Below are positions 36,502-47,272 of a stretch of DNA of 64,000 nt, piece by piece. Positions within the stretch are counted from its first letter, which is position 1. The number at the start of each line of letters is the position of its first letter. The DNA comes from Lichenicoccus sp965276875 (lineage in GTDB: Bacteria; Pseudomonadota; Alphaproteobacteria; Acetobacterales; Acetobacteraceae), in contig NZ_OZ255701.1 of the NCBI RefSeq assembly GCF_965276875.1, positions 1,302,001 through 1,366,000 of the forward strand. The letters run 5' to 3'. Both the position numbers and the translations under genes were made by a program. The notes beneath the pieces were generated by a model that saw only the letters and a list, made by a program, of their open reading frames with translations, searched no databases and was not told where the DNA came from.

Positions 36502-37800
36502 TCAGTGCGCGCCGATCCGCAGCAGCCAGAGATGCGCCAGTTCCTCGGCCGGCCCGCCGCCGCCGACTGCCCGCAGCGCCGCGATCCCACTCGCCTTGTC
36601 GTTGGCATCGAGATAGGCGAGGCCGAGATGCAGCATGGCGTCATAGGGAGCGACAAGCCCGCCTCTGGTGATCGCCTCGCGCATCATTGCGATACCCTGG
36701 GCAATGCCCTGGGCGTTCTCACCGAGGTCGGTGGCGGTATAGCCGACCGAAAGCAGCGCGTTGGGATCGTTGCTCTTGCGCGCGGCGGTTATATCGGCGG
36801 CCAGGCTCGCCTTGCGCGAAGCGATGGTGTGCTCGACCAGCGCCTTGAGCCGGGCTTCGCGCGGCGCCTCTGAGCCGGTGCCAAGCGCGCCGGTGGCATA
36901 GCCGCGGTTCATGATCGCCAAGGCATGCGCCGGCAGCCCGTCCTGCACCGCGCGTTCGGTCATGTCCATGAAGTCCGCGGTGCTGGTCAGCAGCCCGACC
37001 GCGAGACGGAGACGGTCGACGTCAAATTCCAGCCGGTCCGGCACGTTGGGGTCGGCGCGCAAGCCGTGCAGCAACTGCGCCCAGTAGTCCGGCTTCGGAT
37101 AGTACTCGACCAGATGCGTCATGGTTCGGGTCAAGCCGGCCGCGTCCTTGGTCTGGATCTGGCAGCTCGCCAGCAACTGCAGCTGTTGCTCCGGCGGCAC
37201 CTTATTCGCCTTGATCTCGGCCTCGATCTGCGCCGACTGCTCGGCTGCGGCATGGGGGTAGTCCTTGAGCAGGTAGTAGCACTGGATCTTGAGCTGGGTG
37301 AGCGACGGGTCCGTGCCACCGGCTTGCTGATAGCGATCGATCGCTTTGATGGTGCCGGCATAGTCGTGCAGCTGGTAGTTGGAGGAGGCTTCGGCCATCA
37401 GCAACCGCTGCTGATCGGCGCGGCCAAGCTTGCCCGTGTTCAGCAGTTCGTCGTCGGCGGCGATGGCGGTCTTGTAGTCACCGGATTGCTGGGCCACCGA
37501 GGCGCGCATCTCCTCGATGACGAAGTTCTCCTCGGCGGTCTTGTGGCGCGCATGCTCGGCGTCATCGATCTGCGCCATGGCGCCGCTGAAATCCTTTTGC
37601 GCCGCGAGTTCCTTGGCCTTCTCCAGCGGCTTGCCGACGTCGCGCTGCAGCGGCTGGGCCGGCCCCTGCGCCCGAGCCGGGACCACGTGCAGGAGCGTCG
37701 CGACGCCGATCGGGGCGCCCAACAGCATCGCGCCGGTCGTGAGACCGGCGAGAGGCAGGCGCGCCCGAAGAACCGACCGCATTCGTCGACCAGGACTCAT
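36502..37800 (-). CDS. TPR-repeat protein of the Ton system operon
   Basis: The 432-residue product has a signal sequence (roughly residues 17-44) and a long helical body with tetratricopeptide-like pairs (for example KDFSGAMAQIDDAEHARHK and DKASGIAALRA). It starts at ATG 37800, which overlaps the stop of the upstream exbD (TGATG). TPR proteins of this kind follow exbB-exbD-exbD in many alpha- and gammaproteobacteria and probably scaffold the periplasmic side of the complex. The specific role is unknown. Confidence 0.78.
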   Translation of the reverse strand: MSPGRRMRSVLRARLPLAGLTTGAMLLGAPIGVATLLHVVPARAQGPAQPLQRDVGKPLEKAKELAAQKDFSGAMAQIDDAEHARHKTAEENFVIEEMRASVAQQSGDYKTAIAADDELLNTGKLGRADQQRLLMAEASSNYQLHDYAGTIKAIDRYQQAGGTDPSLTQLKIQCYYLLKDYPHAAAEQSAQIEAEIKANKVPPEQQLQLLASCQIQTKDAAGLTRTMTHLVEYYPKPDYWAQLLHGLRADPNVPDRLEFDVDRLRLAVGLLTSTADFMDMTERAVQDGLPAHALAIMNRGYATGALGTGSEAPREARLKALVEHTIASRKASLAADITAARKSNDPNALLSVGYTATDLGENAQGIAQGIAMMREAITRGGLVAPYDAMLHLGLAYLDANDKASGIAALRAVGGGGPAEELAHLWLLRIGAH

Positions 37801-38240
37801 CAATTGCTTCCCATATACTGCTCGTCTCCAACCAGCCCGAGCTTGTTCATGCCAAGGCGCTGCGCGTCGGCCAACACGTGGGCCACGTCCTTGTAGGGCG
37901 CCAGACGATTGGGCCGGAGATGGATCTCCGGCTGGTCGGGTTGTGCCGCGGCGTTGATGAAGTGCGCCTGCAGGTCGGCCTCCGAGCCCATCGCCTGGCC
38001 GTTCCAGGAGATGGTGCCGTCGAAATCGACGTCGATGGTGACCACCTGCGGCGGTGACGTCGGCGGCGGCGGGTTGCCCTGCGGCAGGTCGAGCTTGACC
38101 GCGTTCGTCTGCATCGGGATCGTGATGATCAGCATGATCAGCAGCACCAGCATCACGTCGATCAGCGGCGTGGTGTTGATGTCGACGACGACTTCGGGGT
38201 CGCCGCCGGCACCTTCCGGCGACCCAACATTCATGGCCAT
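37800..38240 (-). CDS. exbD: ExbD/TolR family biopolymer transporter (second copy)
   Basis: This 146-residue protein has one N-terminal transmembrane helix with the essential aspartate in NTTPLIDVMLVLLI and a periplasmic domain. It harvests proton-motive force with ExbB and passes it to TonB. It lies 27 bases after the first exbD and shares a base with the TPR gene. The two ExbD copies differ in their periplasmic domains, so they are probably not interchangeable. Confidence 0.93.
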   Translation of the reverse strand: MAMNVGSPEGAGGDPEVVVDINTTPLIDVMLVLLIMLIITIPMQTNAVKLDLPQGNPPPPTSPPQVVTIDVDFDGTISWNGQAMGSEADLQAHFINAAAQPDQPEIHLRPNRLAPYKDVAHVLADAQRLGMNKLGLVGDEQYMGSN

Positions 38241-38267
38241 GTCGGTGGTGTCCTCTCGTGACGGTCG

Positions 38268-38699
38268 TCAGCCATGCGGTGGCGGCTGGGTGATGAAGCC
38301 CACCTTGAAGATGCCGGCACGCTGGCAGTCGGTGACCACCTTGCCGACATACTCATAGCGTGCCCGCGCGTCGCCACGGATATGCACCTCCGGCTGCGGC
38401 TTGATGACCGCGAACTTCTCCAGCCGTGCCAGCAGATCCGCATTGTCCTTGATCGGTGCCTGATTCCAGTAGGTCTTGCCGTCATCGGTCACGGCGATGA
38501 TGACATTCTGCGGCTTGGTCCGGGTCGGCTGGTTGACGTCCTTGGGCAACTGCACCTTGATCGTGTGGGTGACCACCGGGATGGTGATCAGGAAGATGAT
38601 CAGCAACACCAGCATCACGTCGACGAGCGGCGTGGTGTTGATCGTCGAGATCACCGAGTCTTCCTCGTCCCCGTCCGCGGGGCCGACATTCATCGCCAT
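38268..38699 (-). CDS. exbD: ExbD/TolR family biopolymer transporter (first copy)
   Basis: This 143-residue protein has the transmembrane aspartate in NTTPLVDVMLVLLI. It starts three bases after the exbB stop, and an acidic stretch (DGDEED) precedes the helix. It forms the stator/rotor complex with ExbB. Its N-terminus (MAMNVG) is the same as in the second copy, which suggests tandem duplication. Confidence 0.93.
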   Translation of the reverse strand: MAMNVGPADGDEEDSVISTINTTPLVDVMLVLLIIFLITIPVVTHTIKVQLPKDVNQPTRTKPQNVIIAVTDDGKTYWNQAPIKDNADLLARLEKFAVIKPQPEVHIRGDARARYEYVGKVVTDCQRAGIFKVGFITQPPPHG

Positions 38700-38702
38700 G
38701 GT

Positions 38703-39908
38703 TCAGGCGACCCGGGTCACGCCGGCGGTGGTCGTCATCGGCGTCGGCGCCGCGGCGTCGGCCATGCCGATGCGGGTGCCGCCGACCAGGACCGAATGCA
38801 GGTCGGAGGCGAAGTAGCGCACCCGCTCCATCGACGCCTTGTTGCGGCGTACCAGCCAGTTATAGCCGAGCACCGCCGGCACCGCGGTAGCCAGACCGAT
38901 CGCGGTCATGATCAGCGCCTCGCCGACCGGGCCTGCCACCTTGTCGATCGAGGCTTGCCCCGCGATGCCGATGGCGGTGAGCGCGTGATAGATTCCCCAG
39001 ACGGTGCCGAACAGGCCGACGAACGGCGCCGTCGAGCCGACCGTGGCGAGGAAGGCGAGACCGCCCTGCAGGCGCGACTGGATGGTTTCGACCGCGCGCT
39101 GGATCGACATCGTCACCCAGGTCCCGAGATCGATACTGTCGGTCAGCGCGCCGTCATGATGCTGAGTGGCGGTGATGCCGCTGTCGGCGATGTAGCGGAA
39201 CGGCGAGCTCGGCTTCAGCGCAGCCGCGCCATCCTGCACCGTGGGCTTGTTCCAGAACCCCTTGCCGGCGGAGCGGGCGGCGCCCAGCAGCCGGGCCTGC
39301 TCGATGTACTTGGTAATCATGATGTACCAGGTGCCGAGCGACATGATCGCCAGGATGATCAGCACAGCGCGAGCGATGATGTCGCCGCCCTTCCAGAGCG
39401 CGTCGAGGCCATAAGGGTTTTCCACCGAGGCGGTCTGCGCTGGTGCTGCGGTCGCCGCGGCGGCTGGAGCAGGAGCAGCGGGTGCGGGCGCGCCAGGCGC
39501 AGCAGCACCAGGAGCAGCAGCACCGGGAGCAGGGGCACCGGGCGCAGCAGCACCGGGAGCCGGGGCCCCTGGCGCGGTCGCGCCGGGAGCCGCAGCGGCA
39601 GGTGCCGGAGCACCCGGGACGGGAGCCCCGGCGGCGCCGGTTCCATCCGCCGGCGCCGTGGCCGCCGGTGCGCCAGCGGCTGGTGGCGGCGCACCCGGCG
39701 TTGCGGGCGCCGCGGGAGCACTCGGTGCGGCAGCCGCCGGACCAGGGGTCGGCGCCGCGGTCGTCGGGGCTGTTGGCGCGCTCCCTGTTGACGCGTTTCC
39801 TGGAGCCGTTTGCGCCAGCGCGAAAGCCGGTGCCATCGCCGGTCCGGCAAAGCCGAGCATCACGGCGACGGCCGGCGCGAGTACGGGGTGACGGTGCTGT
39901 GTGGTCAT
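38703..39908 (-). CDS. exbB: ExbB/MotA/TolQ family proton channel with Ala-Pro-Gly extension
   Basis: ExbB forms the inner-membrane proton channel that powers TonB. The C-terminal half (about residues 175-385) has the three family helices: AVLIILAIMSLGTWYIM, the conserved AFLATVGSTAPFVGLFGTVW segment and LIMTAIGLATAVPA. The first 30 residues look like a signal sequence, and residues 34-160 are an Ala/Pro/Gly-rich low-complexity linker built from PGAAAPGA-type units. Such periplasmic extensions occur in some alphaproteobacterial ExbB proteins, but this one is long. It heads the exbB-exbD-exbD-TPR operon; tonB lies 63 bases upstream. Confidence 0.92.
   Translation of the reverse strand: MTTQHRHPVLAPAVAVMLGFAGPAMAPAFALAQTAPGNASTGSAPTAPTTAAPTPGPAAAAPSAPAAPATPGAPPPAAGAPAATAPADGTGAAGAPVPGAPAPAAAAPGATAPGAPAPGAAAPGAPAPGAAAPGAAAPGAPAPAAPAPAAAATAAPAQTASVENPYGLDALWKGGDIIARAVLIILAIMSLGTWYIMITKYIEQARLLGAARSAGKGFWNKPTVQDGAAALKPSSPFRYIADSGITATQHHDGALTDSIDLGTWVTMSIQRAVETIQSRLQGGLAFLATVGSTAPFVGLFGTVWGIYHALTAIGIAGQASIDKVAGPVGEALIMTAIGLATAVPAVLGYNWLVRRNKASMERVRYFASDLHSVLVGGTRIGMADAAAPTPMTTTAGVTRVA
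39443..39809. repeat. Low-complexity Ala-Pro-Gly coding repeat in exbB
   Basis: GC-rich imperfect tandem units encode PGA/APG/AAP blocks over about 120 codons of exbB, with 5- to 8-residue units such as APGAPAPGA repeated. Such arrays expand and contract by slippage, so the length may vary between strains. Confidence 0.8.
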
Positions 39909-39971
39909 GCGCTGATCCTTTGTAATCGTCTGGGGCCGGCGGGTTGTCGCAAACCCGCCGTGGTCGCCCGG

Positions 39972-40622
39972 CTAGTCGTCGCCGCCGCCACTGAGCTTGA
40001 AGGTTATATTGAAGGCGTGGTGCGCCTCGGGGATTGGCACGCCGCCCCGTGTCGCTGGCCGGTAGCGCGCAGTCTTGACCCATTGCAGAGCCGCCCTGCC
40101 GAAGGCAAAGCCGCCCCGGACGCTCTGCAGCGTACAATCATGGGTGTCGCCATCGGCGCCAACGTTGCAGACCACAACGACGTGACCTTCGCGCTGCGCC
40201 TCCTGCATCTCCGGCGGATACTGCAGCGGCGGCCCGGCGATCGGCGATGCTGACACCGTCGTATCCGGCGGCGCCGGCGTCGGCGGCTTGGCCTGATAAG
40301 GCACCGGGCTCGGCGGCTGCGGCTTGCGCACGACCTGCTGGATCGCGTGCGGCTGCGGCGGCGGCTGGATCTTGATCTCGGGCGGCGGGATGAACGGCGG
40401 CGGCGGGTTGACCAGCAACGGCGGCGGCGGCGGTGGCGGCGGCGGCGGCGGCGGCTTCGTCTCCTTGATGATCTTGGTCTCGATCGGCGCTTTCACCAGG
40501 GCCACGATGTTATGGCCCAGCCCGTTCACCAGCGCCCAGATCAACAGGAGATGCAGCGCAACCACGATCGTAATGCCGATGATCTGGCGCATCGGACTGC
40601 GTTGTTGCTGCGCGTAGTTCAT
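39972..40622 (-). CDS. tonB: TonB energy transducer
   Basis: TonB links the inner-membrane ExbB-ExbD motor to outer-membrane receptors. The 216-residue protein has an N-terminal transmembrane helix (about 14-32, IIGITIVVALHLLLIWALV), a proline-rich periplasmic spacer with 12 consecutive prolines (from about residue 58), and a C-terminal TonB domain with QYPPEMQEAQREGHVVV and ARYRPATRGGVP. Start ATG 40622 follows GAGAAGG and GAGG. It is 63 bases from exbB, so it is probably in the same operon. Regulation by iron could not be seen; no Fur box is clear. Confidence 0.93.
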   Translation of the reverse strand: MNYAQQQRSPMRQIIGITIVVALHLLLIWALVNGLGHNIVALVKAPIETKIIKETKPPPPPPPPPPPPLLVNPPPPFIPPPEIKIQPPPQPHAIQQVVRKPQPPSPVPYQAKPPTPAPPDTTVSASPIAGPPLQYPPEMQEAQREGHVVVVCNVGADGDTHDCTLQSVRGGFAFGRAALQWVKTARYRPATRGGVPIPEAHHAFNITFKLSGGGDD

Positions 40623-41025
40623 CCTCGAAACCTTCTCCTCACACGCTCTGCTCGCCGGTTGGCGAGGGACATATTACACTGGCAGCTCCGAAAACCTTGG
40701 CAGCTCGGAAAACCTGGTCCAGTTCCGAACCAGGCGAACCGACCAGGCTTTACGTTCGTGATGACCCACGTTCGCAGCATGACTGCGATGCGTTGGCCTC
40801 ACGGCCCGAATTGGGGGTTTTCACCCGCCATCTGTCAAGGTGGATATGAAAAATCAGGATCGTCGCGCAATTGAGCGCCATGCGCCCGAAACCTGCACAC
40901 CATTATTAAGCCGAACCGAGATATCCCAATCCTGTTGAATCGACACGCTGTTTTGTTGTTCATGTTTGGCCCGGCCCACCCTCGCTCGGAGAAAGCGCCT
41001 AAGCCTGCGGCATTCCCATCGAGGT
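40623..41025. promoter_or_regulatory. Upstream region of tonB, with 18-bp tandem repeat
   Basis: This 403-base stretch has no gene. Next to tonB, GGCAGCTCCGAAAACCTT (40681) is repeated head to tail with one change near the middle and one at the end (40699-40716), followed by a diverged third unit. A 6-base inverted repeat CCTGGT/ACCAGG spans 40713-40734. On the minus strand a TAATAT box lies near 40670, between the repeats and the tonB start. The array is in the right place to be an operator for the tonB-exb operon. Confidence 0.5.
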
Positions 41026-41602
41026 CTATTGCAGCACGAACTCCGCCTCAAGCTCGAGCGCGACGTCGTTACCGACCAGAGGCGTGTAGGCGACGATGCC
41101 GTAGCGCGAGCGCTGCAACGTCGCGGTGCCTTCAAAGCCGAGCGTCAGCTTGCCGGTCACCGGATCGCGCCCCGCCCGCTCGAACCGCACATTCATCGCC
41201 AGCCTGTGCGTCACGCCGACCAGGGTAAGGGTGCCGTCCAGCCGGGCGGTATGCGGGCCGGTCATGGTCAGGCCGTCAGCATGGTAGGCCGCAACCGGGT
41301 AGCGCCCGGTGGCGAAGAACTGTGGACCGCGCAGCCGCGTATCGAGGGCGGGATCGAGGCTGCTGAGCCCGGCCATCGCGACATATGCATTGAGCCGGCT
41401 GGCCGCGGGATCTGCCGGGTCGATCCGCAGACTGCCCTGCACCGAAGGGATCAGGCCCCGATAGATCGAAAAGCCGAGATGGCTGACCGACCAGGCGATG
41501 CGCGAATGCAGCGGATCGAGCTTGTAGAGGCCGGCCGGGAACGGTTCCGCGGCACGGGCGGCACCCGAGACCGCCAGCAGAACCGCCAGCACCCACGCCG
41601 CC

Positions 41603-42734
<1,132 letters not shown>

Positions 42735-42769
42735 GGTCGCCTATCCTGCCCATCCCGTGATGGGCTGCG

Positions 42770-45376
42770 TCAATACAGCCCGCCCATGCCGATGTCACCA
42801 CCGGCAGCTGGACGGGCGGCCGGATGCGCGGCCGGTTGAGCGGTGCCCTGCGCTTTTGCCGTGGGCGGTGGCGCATCCACCGACGTGCTGGACGACAGTC
42901 CCGGCGGGCCGAGCACACCAGGCATGCTGGCCATCTGGGTCTCGGAGTCGGGCACGTTCTCGGCACCGGTATCGTCGGGTCCGAGTTCGCCGTTATTGTC
43001 GGAAGCGACCATGCCGGCGAGACCCGGTTGCTGGCCGGGCTTGAAGCCGTCGATCGCCTCACCTTGCCCGGTATTGTAGCGCATCAGCGTCATGTCGGGC
43101 GGCACCCGGAAATCGACGACGGGCTTGCCGGCGAGTGCCGACTTCATGAACTGGTTCCAGATCGGACCCGCGACCTTGCCGCCGGTCTCCTTGTCGCCCA
43201 GGCTACGTGGCGTATCGAAGCCGACCCAGACCACTGTCAGCAGGTCCGCGGAGAAGCCAGCAAACCAGGCATCGTTGAAATCCTGGCTGGTCCCGGTCTT
43301 GCCGGCGATCGGCCGCTCGATGCCGACCCCGGCCGGCTGGCCGGTGCCGCGCGCGATCACGTCCTGCATCATCCGCTCGACCTGGTAGGTGCTGTCAGGA
43401 TCGGCCACCTGCTGGCGCTGATCCGCCAGGGCGGGCGGCAGGGCCGGGCCTGCGGCCGGCAGCAGGCTGAAGCCCTGCGGTTGCCAGATCACCTGGCCGT
43501 TGCGGTTCTGGACGGTATCGATCAAGGACGGCTGCACGTCGCGGCCGCCATCGGCGATACAGGCATAGGCACCGGCCTCGCGCAGCACCGTGGTGTCCAC
43601 GGCGCCAAGGGCCGCGGGCAGCACCTCGGGCATCGAATCGTACTCGTGCAGGGCGATCGCCACCTTGGCCACGGCCGGCATGCCGATATGGGCTGCCAGG
43701 CGGATGGTGACGAGGTTGAGCGAGTTGCGCAGCGCGTCGTGCAGGCTGGTTGGGCCGTTATAGTCCAGCTCATAATTGTTCGGACGCCAATTGCCCTTGA
43801 CGAAGGGTGCGTCGAGAAACTTTTCCGCGGGCGAGATGCCCTGCTCCATCGCCGCCAGATAGACGATCGGCTTGAACGACGAGCCCGGCTGGCGCAGCGC
43901 CTGGGTGGCACGGTTGAACTGTGACTCCTCGAACGACCAGCCGCCGACCATCGCCAGCACCCGTCCGCTATGCGGGTCCATCGCCACCAGCGCACCCTCG
44001 ACCTCCGGCACCTGCCGCAGCTCGGCCGGATCGCCAGCCTTCGTGGGCGGCGCGATCATCACCACGTCGCCGGTCCTGATCGGATGGATCTTTGGCGCAC
44101 GACGCGCCGCCGCCCAGCGCAGGTCGGCCTCGCGCAGCGTCGCCAACATCGTGCCGCCACCATCGCCGAGCCAGCCGATCCGGCCCGCAGGCCCCGACAG
44201 CACGACCGCGAGACGCCAGTTCTCCAGCATGCCGTCCGGATGCGCGATCGCGGCGAGCTTGCCGGGCCAGTCGACCGGCGCTGCCGCCGCAACACCAAAC
44301 TGGTGCAAGCGGGGGCGACGCGGACGTGGCGCCAGACCATCGATATGCGCAACCGGACCTCGCCAGAAGCCGTGGCTACGGTCATAGCGCATCAGCCCGT
44401 CACGCAGCGCGCGGGTCGCATCGGCCTGCATGGCCGCATTCAGACTGGTCTGCACCACCAGGCCGCCCTCGGTACTCACGTCCTTGCCATAGCGATCGAT
44501 CAGCTCGCGTCGCACCTCCTCGGAGAACCATTGCGAGCCGGGCACCGGACCGGGCCGCTGATAGGCCTTCGGCACCAGCGGCTCGGCCATCGCCGCCGTC
44601 GCCGCCGCCTCGGTGATCGCACCGGTATCGACCATGCGGCCCAGCACCCAATTGCGGCGCGCCGTGGCCGCCGCCGGGAAGCGATACGGATTGTAGTTGG
44701 TCGGCGATTTCGGCAGCGATGCCAGGAAGGCCGCCTCGGCGGCGTCGATCCGGTCGAGCGGCTTGTCGAAATAGGTGCGTGCCGCCGCCGCGACCCCGTA
44801 GGCGCCGGCGCCGAGATACAGCTCGTTGAGGTAGATCTCGAGAATACGGTCCTTGGGCAGTGTCTGCTCGATGCGCATCGCCAGCAGGGCTTCCTCGGCC
44901 TTGCGCTTGAAGCTGTTGACGCTGGAATTCAGCAGCATGATCTTGGCGACCTGCTGGGTGATGGTCGAGGCGCCGATCGGCCGCCGGCCGCTGCCCATCT
45001 GGCCGATGTCGGTCACCGCGGCGCGCAGGATTGCCAGCGGATCGACGCCGCCATGGCTATAGAAGTTCTGGTCCTCTGCGGCGATGAAGGCGTTCTTCAC
45101 CCGGTCGGGAATCGAGGCGTAGGGCGCGAAGATCCGCCGCTCGGCCGCCAGTTCGGCGATCACCCGGCCGTCGCCGGCATAGATCCGGCTCATCACCGGC
45201 GGATCGTAGTGCCGCAGGCCATCCACGGTCGGCAGGTCGGTGGCGATCGACTCGTACTCGCGCCAGGCGACGATACCGCCCGTGCCGGTCACGAGCAGGG
45301 CCACGGCGAGGCCGGCGCCAGCCAGTCGACGCCATATCCTGTAGCGCGGACGTCGCCGCTCGGTCAGGTCGTTCAT
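42770..45376 (-). CDS. mrcA: Penicillin-binding protein 1A (bifunctional)
   Basis: This class A PBP polymerises and crosslinks peptidoglycan. The 868-residue protein has a basic cytoplasmic N-terminus, one transmembrane helix (about 19-36), a glycosyltransferase domain with catalytic glutamate E101 in AAEDQNFYSHGG, and a transpeptidase domain with SSFK (nucleophile S499), SLN, and KTGTS. A variable insert lies between the domains. The C-terminus has an Ala/Pro-rich tail. It is divergent from an SDR gene and followed on the same strand by prfB, so cell-wall and translation genes may share a transcript. Confidence 0.95.
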   Translation of the reverse strand: MNDLTERRRPRYRIWRRLAGAGLAVALLVTGTGGIVAWREYESIATDLPTVDGLRHYDPPVMSRIYAGDGRVIAELAAERRIFAPYASIPDRVKNAFIAAEDQNFYSHGGVDPLAILRAAVTDIGQMGSGRRPIGASTITQQVAKIMLLNSSVNSFKRKAEEALLAMRIEQTLPKDRILEIYLNELYLGAGAYGVAAAARTYFDKPLDRIDAAEAAFLASLPKSPTNYNPYRFPAAATARRNWVLGRMVDTGAITEAAATAAMAEPLVPKAYQRPGPVPGSQWFSEEVRRELIDRYGKDVSTEGGLVVQTSLNAAMQADATRALRDGLMRYDRSHGFWRGPVAHIDGLAPRPRRPRLHQFGVAAAAPVDWPGKLAAIAHPDGMLENWRLAVVLSGPAGRIGWLGDGGGTMLATLREADLRWAAARRAPKIHPIRTGDVVMIAPPTKAGDPAELRQVPEVEGALVAMDPHSGRVLAMVGGWSFEESQFNRATQALRQPGSSFKPIVYLAAMEQGISPAEKFLDAPFVKGNWRPNNYELDYNGPTSLHDALRNSLNLVTIRLAAHIGMPAVAKVAIALHEYDSMPEVLPAALGAVDTTVLREAGAYACIADGGRDVQPSLIDTVQNRNGQVIWQPQGFSLLPAAGPALPPALADQRQQVADPDSTYQVERMMQDVIARGTGQPAGVGIERPIAGKTGTSQDFNDAWFAGFSADLLTVVWVGFDTPRSLGDKETGGKVAGPIWNQFMKSALAGKPVVDFRVPPDMTLMRYNTGQGEAIDGFKPGQQPGLAGMVASDNNGELGPDDTGAENVPDSETQMASMPGVLGPPGLSSSTSVDAPPPTAKAQGTAQPAAHPAARPAAGGDIGMGGLY

Positions 45377-45474
45377 GCCGGGTTCTCTAGCACCGGCGCC
45401 CGGTTTCGTCGCCCCTGACGGTCAAACCGATCCGCGCCGTCAACGTAGAGAGGGTTTCAGCTGGAGTTCGCGCC

Positions 45475-46272
45475 ATGCAATGCCGTCTCGACGGACAGGT
45501 TGCCATCGTCACCGGGGCAAGCTCGGGCATCGGCCACGGCGTCGCGCGCGCCCTGGCCCAGGCGGGTGCGGCCGTCGCCATCAACTACAACAGCCATAAC
45601 GAACCCGCCGAAGCCCTGGCGCGCGAGATCGCCGAGGCGGGCGGCCGCGCGATCGTGGTCGGCGCCGACGTCTCCGACGAGGCTTCTGTCATCGCCCTGT
45701 TCGACGAGACCGTCAGCACCTTCGGCGGCGTCGACATCGTGGTGGCCAATTCCGGCATGCAGAAGGACGCGCCGAGCGATGAGATGACCCTCGACGACTG
45801 GAACAAGGTCATCACCGTCAACCTCACCGGCCAGTTCCTCACCGCACGCGAGGCGATCCGCCGCTTCACGGCGCAAGGCGATCGCGGCCGTAGCCGGGCG
45901 CGGGGCAAGATTATCTGCATGAGCTCGGTACACGAGGTAATCCCGTGGGCCGGACACGTGAACTATGCCGCCTCAAAGGGGGGCATCGCGCTGATGATGC
46001 GCACTCTGGCCCAGGAGGTCGCTCCCAGCCGCATACGCATCAACGCTATCGCTCCGGGCGCGATACGCACCGCGATCAACGCGGCAGAGACCCAGGGCGA
46101 CGCCGCCGAACGTCTACTGACGCTGATCCCCTACCGCCGGATCGGCGCCGCCGAGGACATCGCCCGCGCGGCGGTGTTCCTCGCCTCCGACATGTCGGAT
46201 TACATCGTCGGCGCCACCCTGTTCGTCGATGGCGGCATGACGCTGTATCCCGGCTTCGCCGACAACGGCTAG
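45475..46272 (+). CDS. Short-chain dehydrogenase/reductase (glucose 1-dehydrogenase-like)
   Basis: This 265-residue SDR has the TGASSGIG nucleotide-binding motif (13-20), SSV with a catalytic serine near 150-151, and YAASK with Y164 and K168. The C-terminal VDGGMTLYPGF is typical of glucose 1-dehydrogenase-like enzymes. The cofactor and substrate cannot be decided; an unusual RGRSRARGK stretch lies before the catalytic serine. It shares a 98-base divergent promoter region with mrcA. Its stop overlaps that of the convergent aquaporin gene by 4 bases. Confidence 0.88.
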   Translation: MQCRLDGQVAIVTGASSGIGHGVARALAQAGAAVAINYNSHNEPAEALAREIAEAGGRAIVVGADVSDEASVIALFDETVSTFGGVDIVVANSGMQKDAPSDEMTLDDWNKVITVNLTGQFLTAREAIRRFTAQGDRGRSRARGKIICMSSVHEVIPWAGHVNYAASKGGIALMMRTLAQEVAPSRIRINAIAPGAIRTAINAAETQGDAAERLLTLIPYRRIGAAEDIARAAVFLASDMSDYIVGATLFVDGGMTLYPGFADNG

Positions 46273-47126
46273 CCGCGGCGCAGGTCCTGCCGGTTCGGCT
46301 GAAGCGGCGGAATGAACGCCTCGTGCGGACGTACGTCGGGATGGTCGGCCGTCTGGTCCGCAACGGCGACGGTCGGTGCACTGCCACTGCCGATGAGACG
46401 GTACAACAGGGCCGCGACAACGCCGCCGAGCAACGGACCGGCCGTATAGAAGAACCAGACGGGATAGCGGCCGGTGACGATCATCGGCCCGAGCGCACGG
46501 GCGGGGTTGCCGGCGCCGCCGCTGACCGGACCGCCGAGCAACACCCCCGCCGCCAGCGCGAAGCCGATTGCGACGGAGGCAGTGCCGGCGGGCACCCGGG
46601 GATCGGTCGCCGTCGCGACCACCGTCAGCACCAGGATAAAGGCGATCAGCGCCTCGACCAACAGCACCTGCAGGTTGCTTGCGCCATGCACCGGCGCTGG
46701 CAGACCGAGATGCGCCTGCGTATAGGCGCCCTGGCCGAATGCCGCCCAGACCACCAGGGAGGCGATCACGGCGCCGGCGATCTGCGCCACGAAATAGACC
46801 GGCACAGTCCGCCACGGAAACCGCCCTACATAAGCCAGGCCGAGCGTCACCGCGGGATTGACGTGCGCTCCACTGATCTGGCCGAGCGCCCCTACGATCG
46901 CGATCAGGATCAATCCGAAGGAGAGAGCTACCGCCAGGGAATTATACGCCGGACCTGCGGTTCCCTTGCCCTGCGTCGCCGCGATCACCACCGCGGTGCC
47001 GACCAGAACCAGGAGAAAAGTGCCGATCAACTCCGCGAGCGACGCACGGGCGAGATTGATCCAGGTGGGAGTTGCCCGCGTCGTGGGCCCTGCCCGACGG
47101 TTCACCTCTTCCCGCCAATCTGCCAT
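46269..47126 (-). CDS. Aquaporin (MIP family channel)
   Basis: This 285-residue six-helix channel has the two pore motifs NPAV (N90) and NPAR (N207, with the selectivity arginine R210). These fit a water or small-solute channel of the AqpZ type. The N-terminus is longer than in AqpZ. ATG 47126 is chosen because GGAG precedes it; a longer frame from ATG 47171 is possible. It lies next to a run of envelope-stress genes, so a role in osmotic or desiccation response is plausible but only inferred. Confidence 0.88.
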   Translation of the reverse strand: MADWREEVNRRAGPTTRATPTWINLARASLAELIGTFLLVLVGTAVVIAATQGKGTAGPAYNSLAVALSFGLILIAIVGALGQISGAHVNPAVTLGLAYVGRFPWRTVPVYFVAQIAGAVIASLVVWAAFGQGAYTQAHLGLPAPVHGASNLQVLLVEALIAFILVLTVVATATDPRVPAGTASVAIGFALAAGVLLGGPVSGGAGNPARALGPMIVTGRYPVWFFYTAGPLLGGVVAALLYRLIGSGSAPTVAVADQTADHPDVRPHEAFIPPLQPNRQDLRRG

Positions 47127-47272
47127 GTGCGCGACTCCAATCGAACTCACTTGCCGAGGCCCCTCACTCATGCCTCGCCCACCAGCTTGACCGCCGCCGA
47201 GCATGCCCGACAGCACGCCGCCACTTGGCAATGCGCCGTCGCCTCGTGCCGCTTGTCTTCCGGTATGCCCGT

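Noticed and set aside
36502..37803. TTG 37803 as the TPR gene start
   Set aside because: ATG 37800 lies one codon later and makes the usual one-base overlap with the exbD stop.
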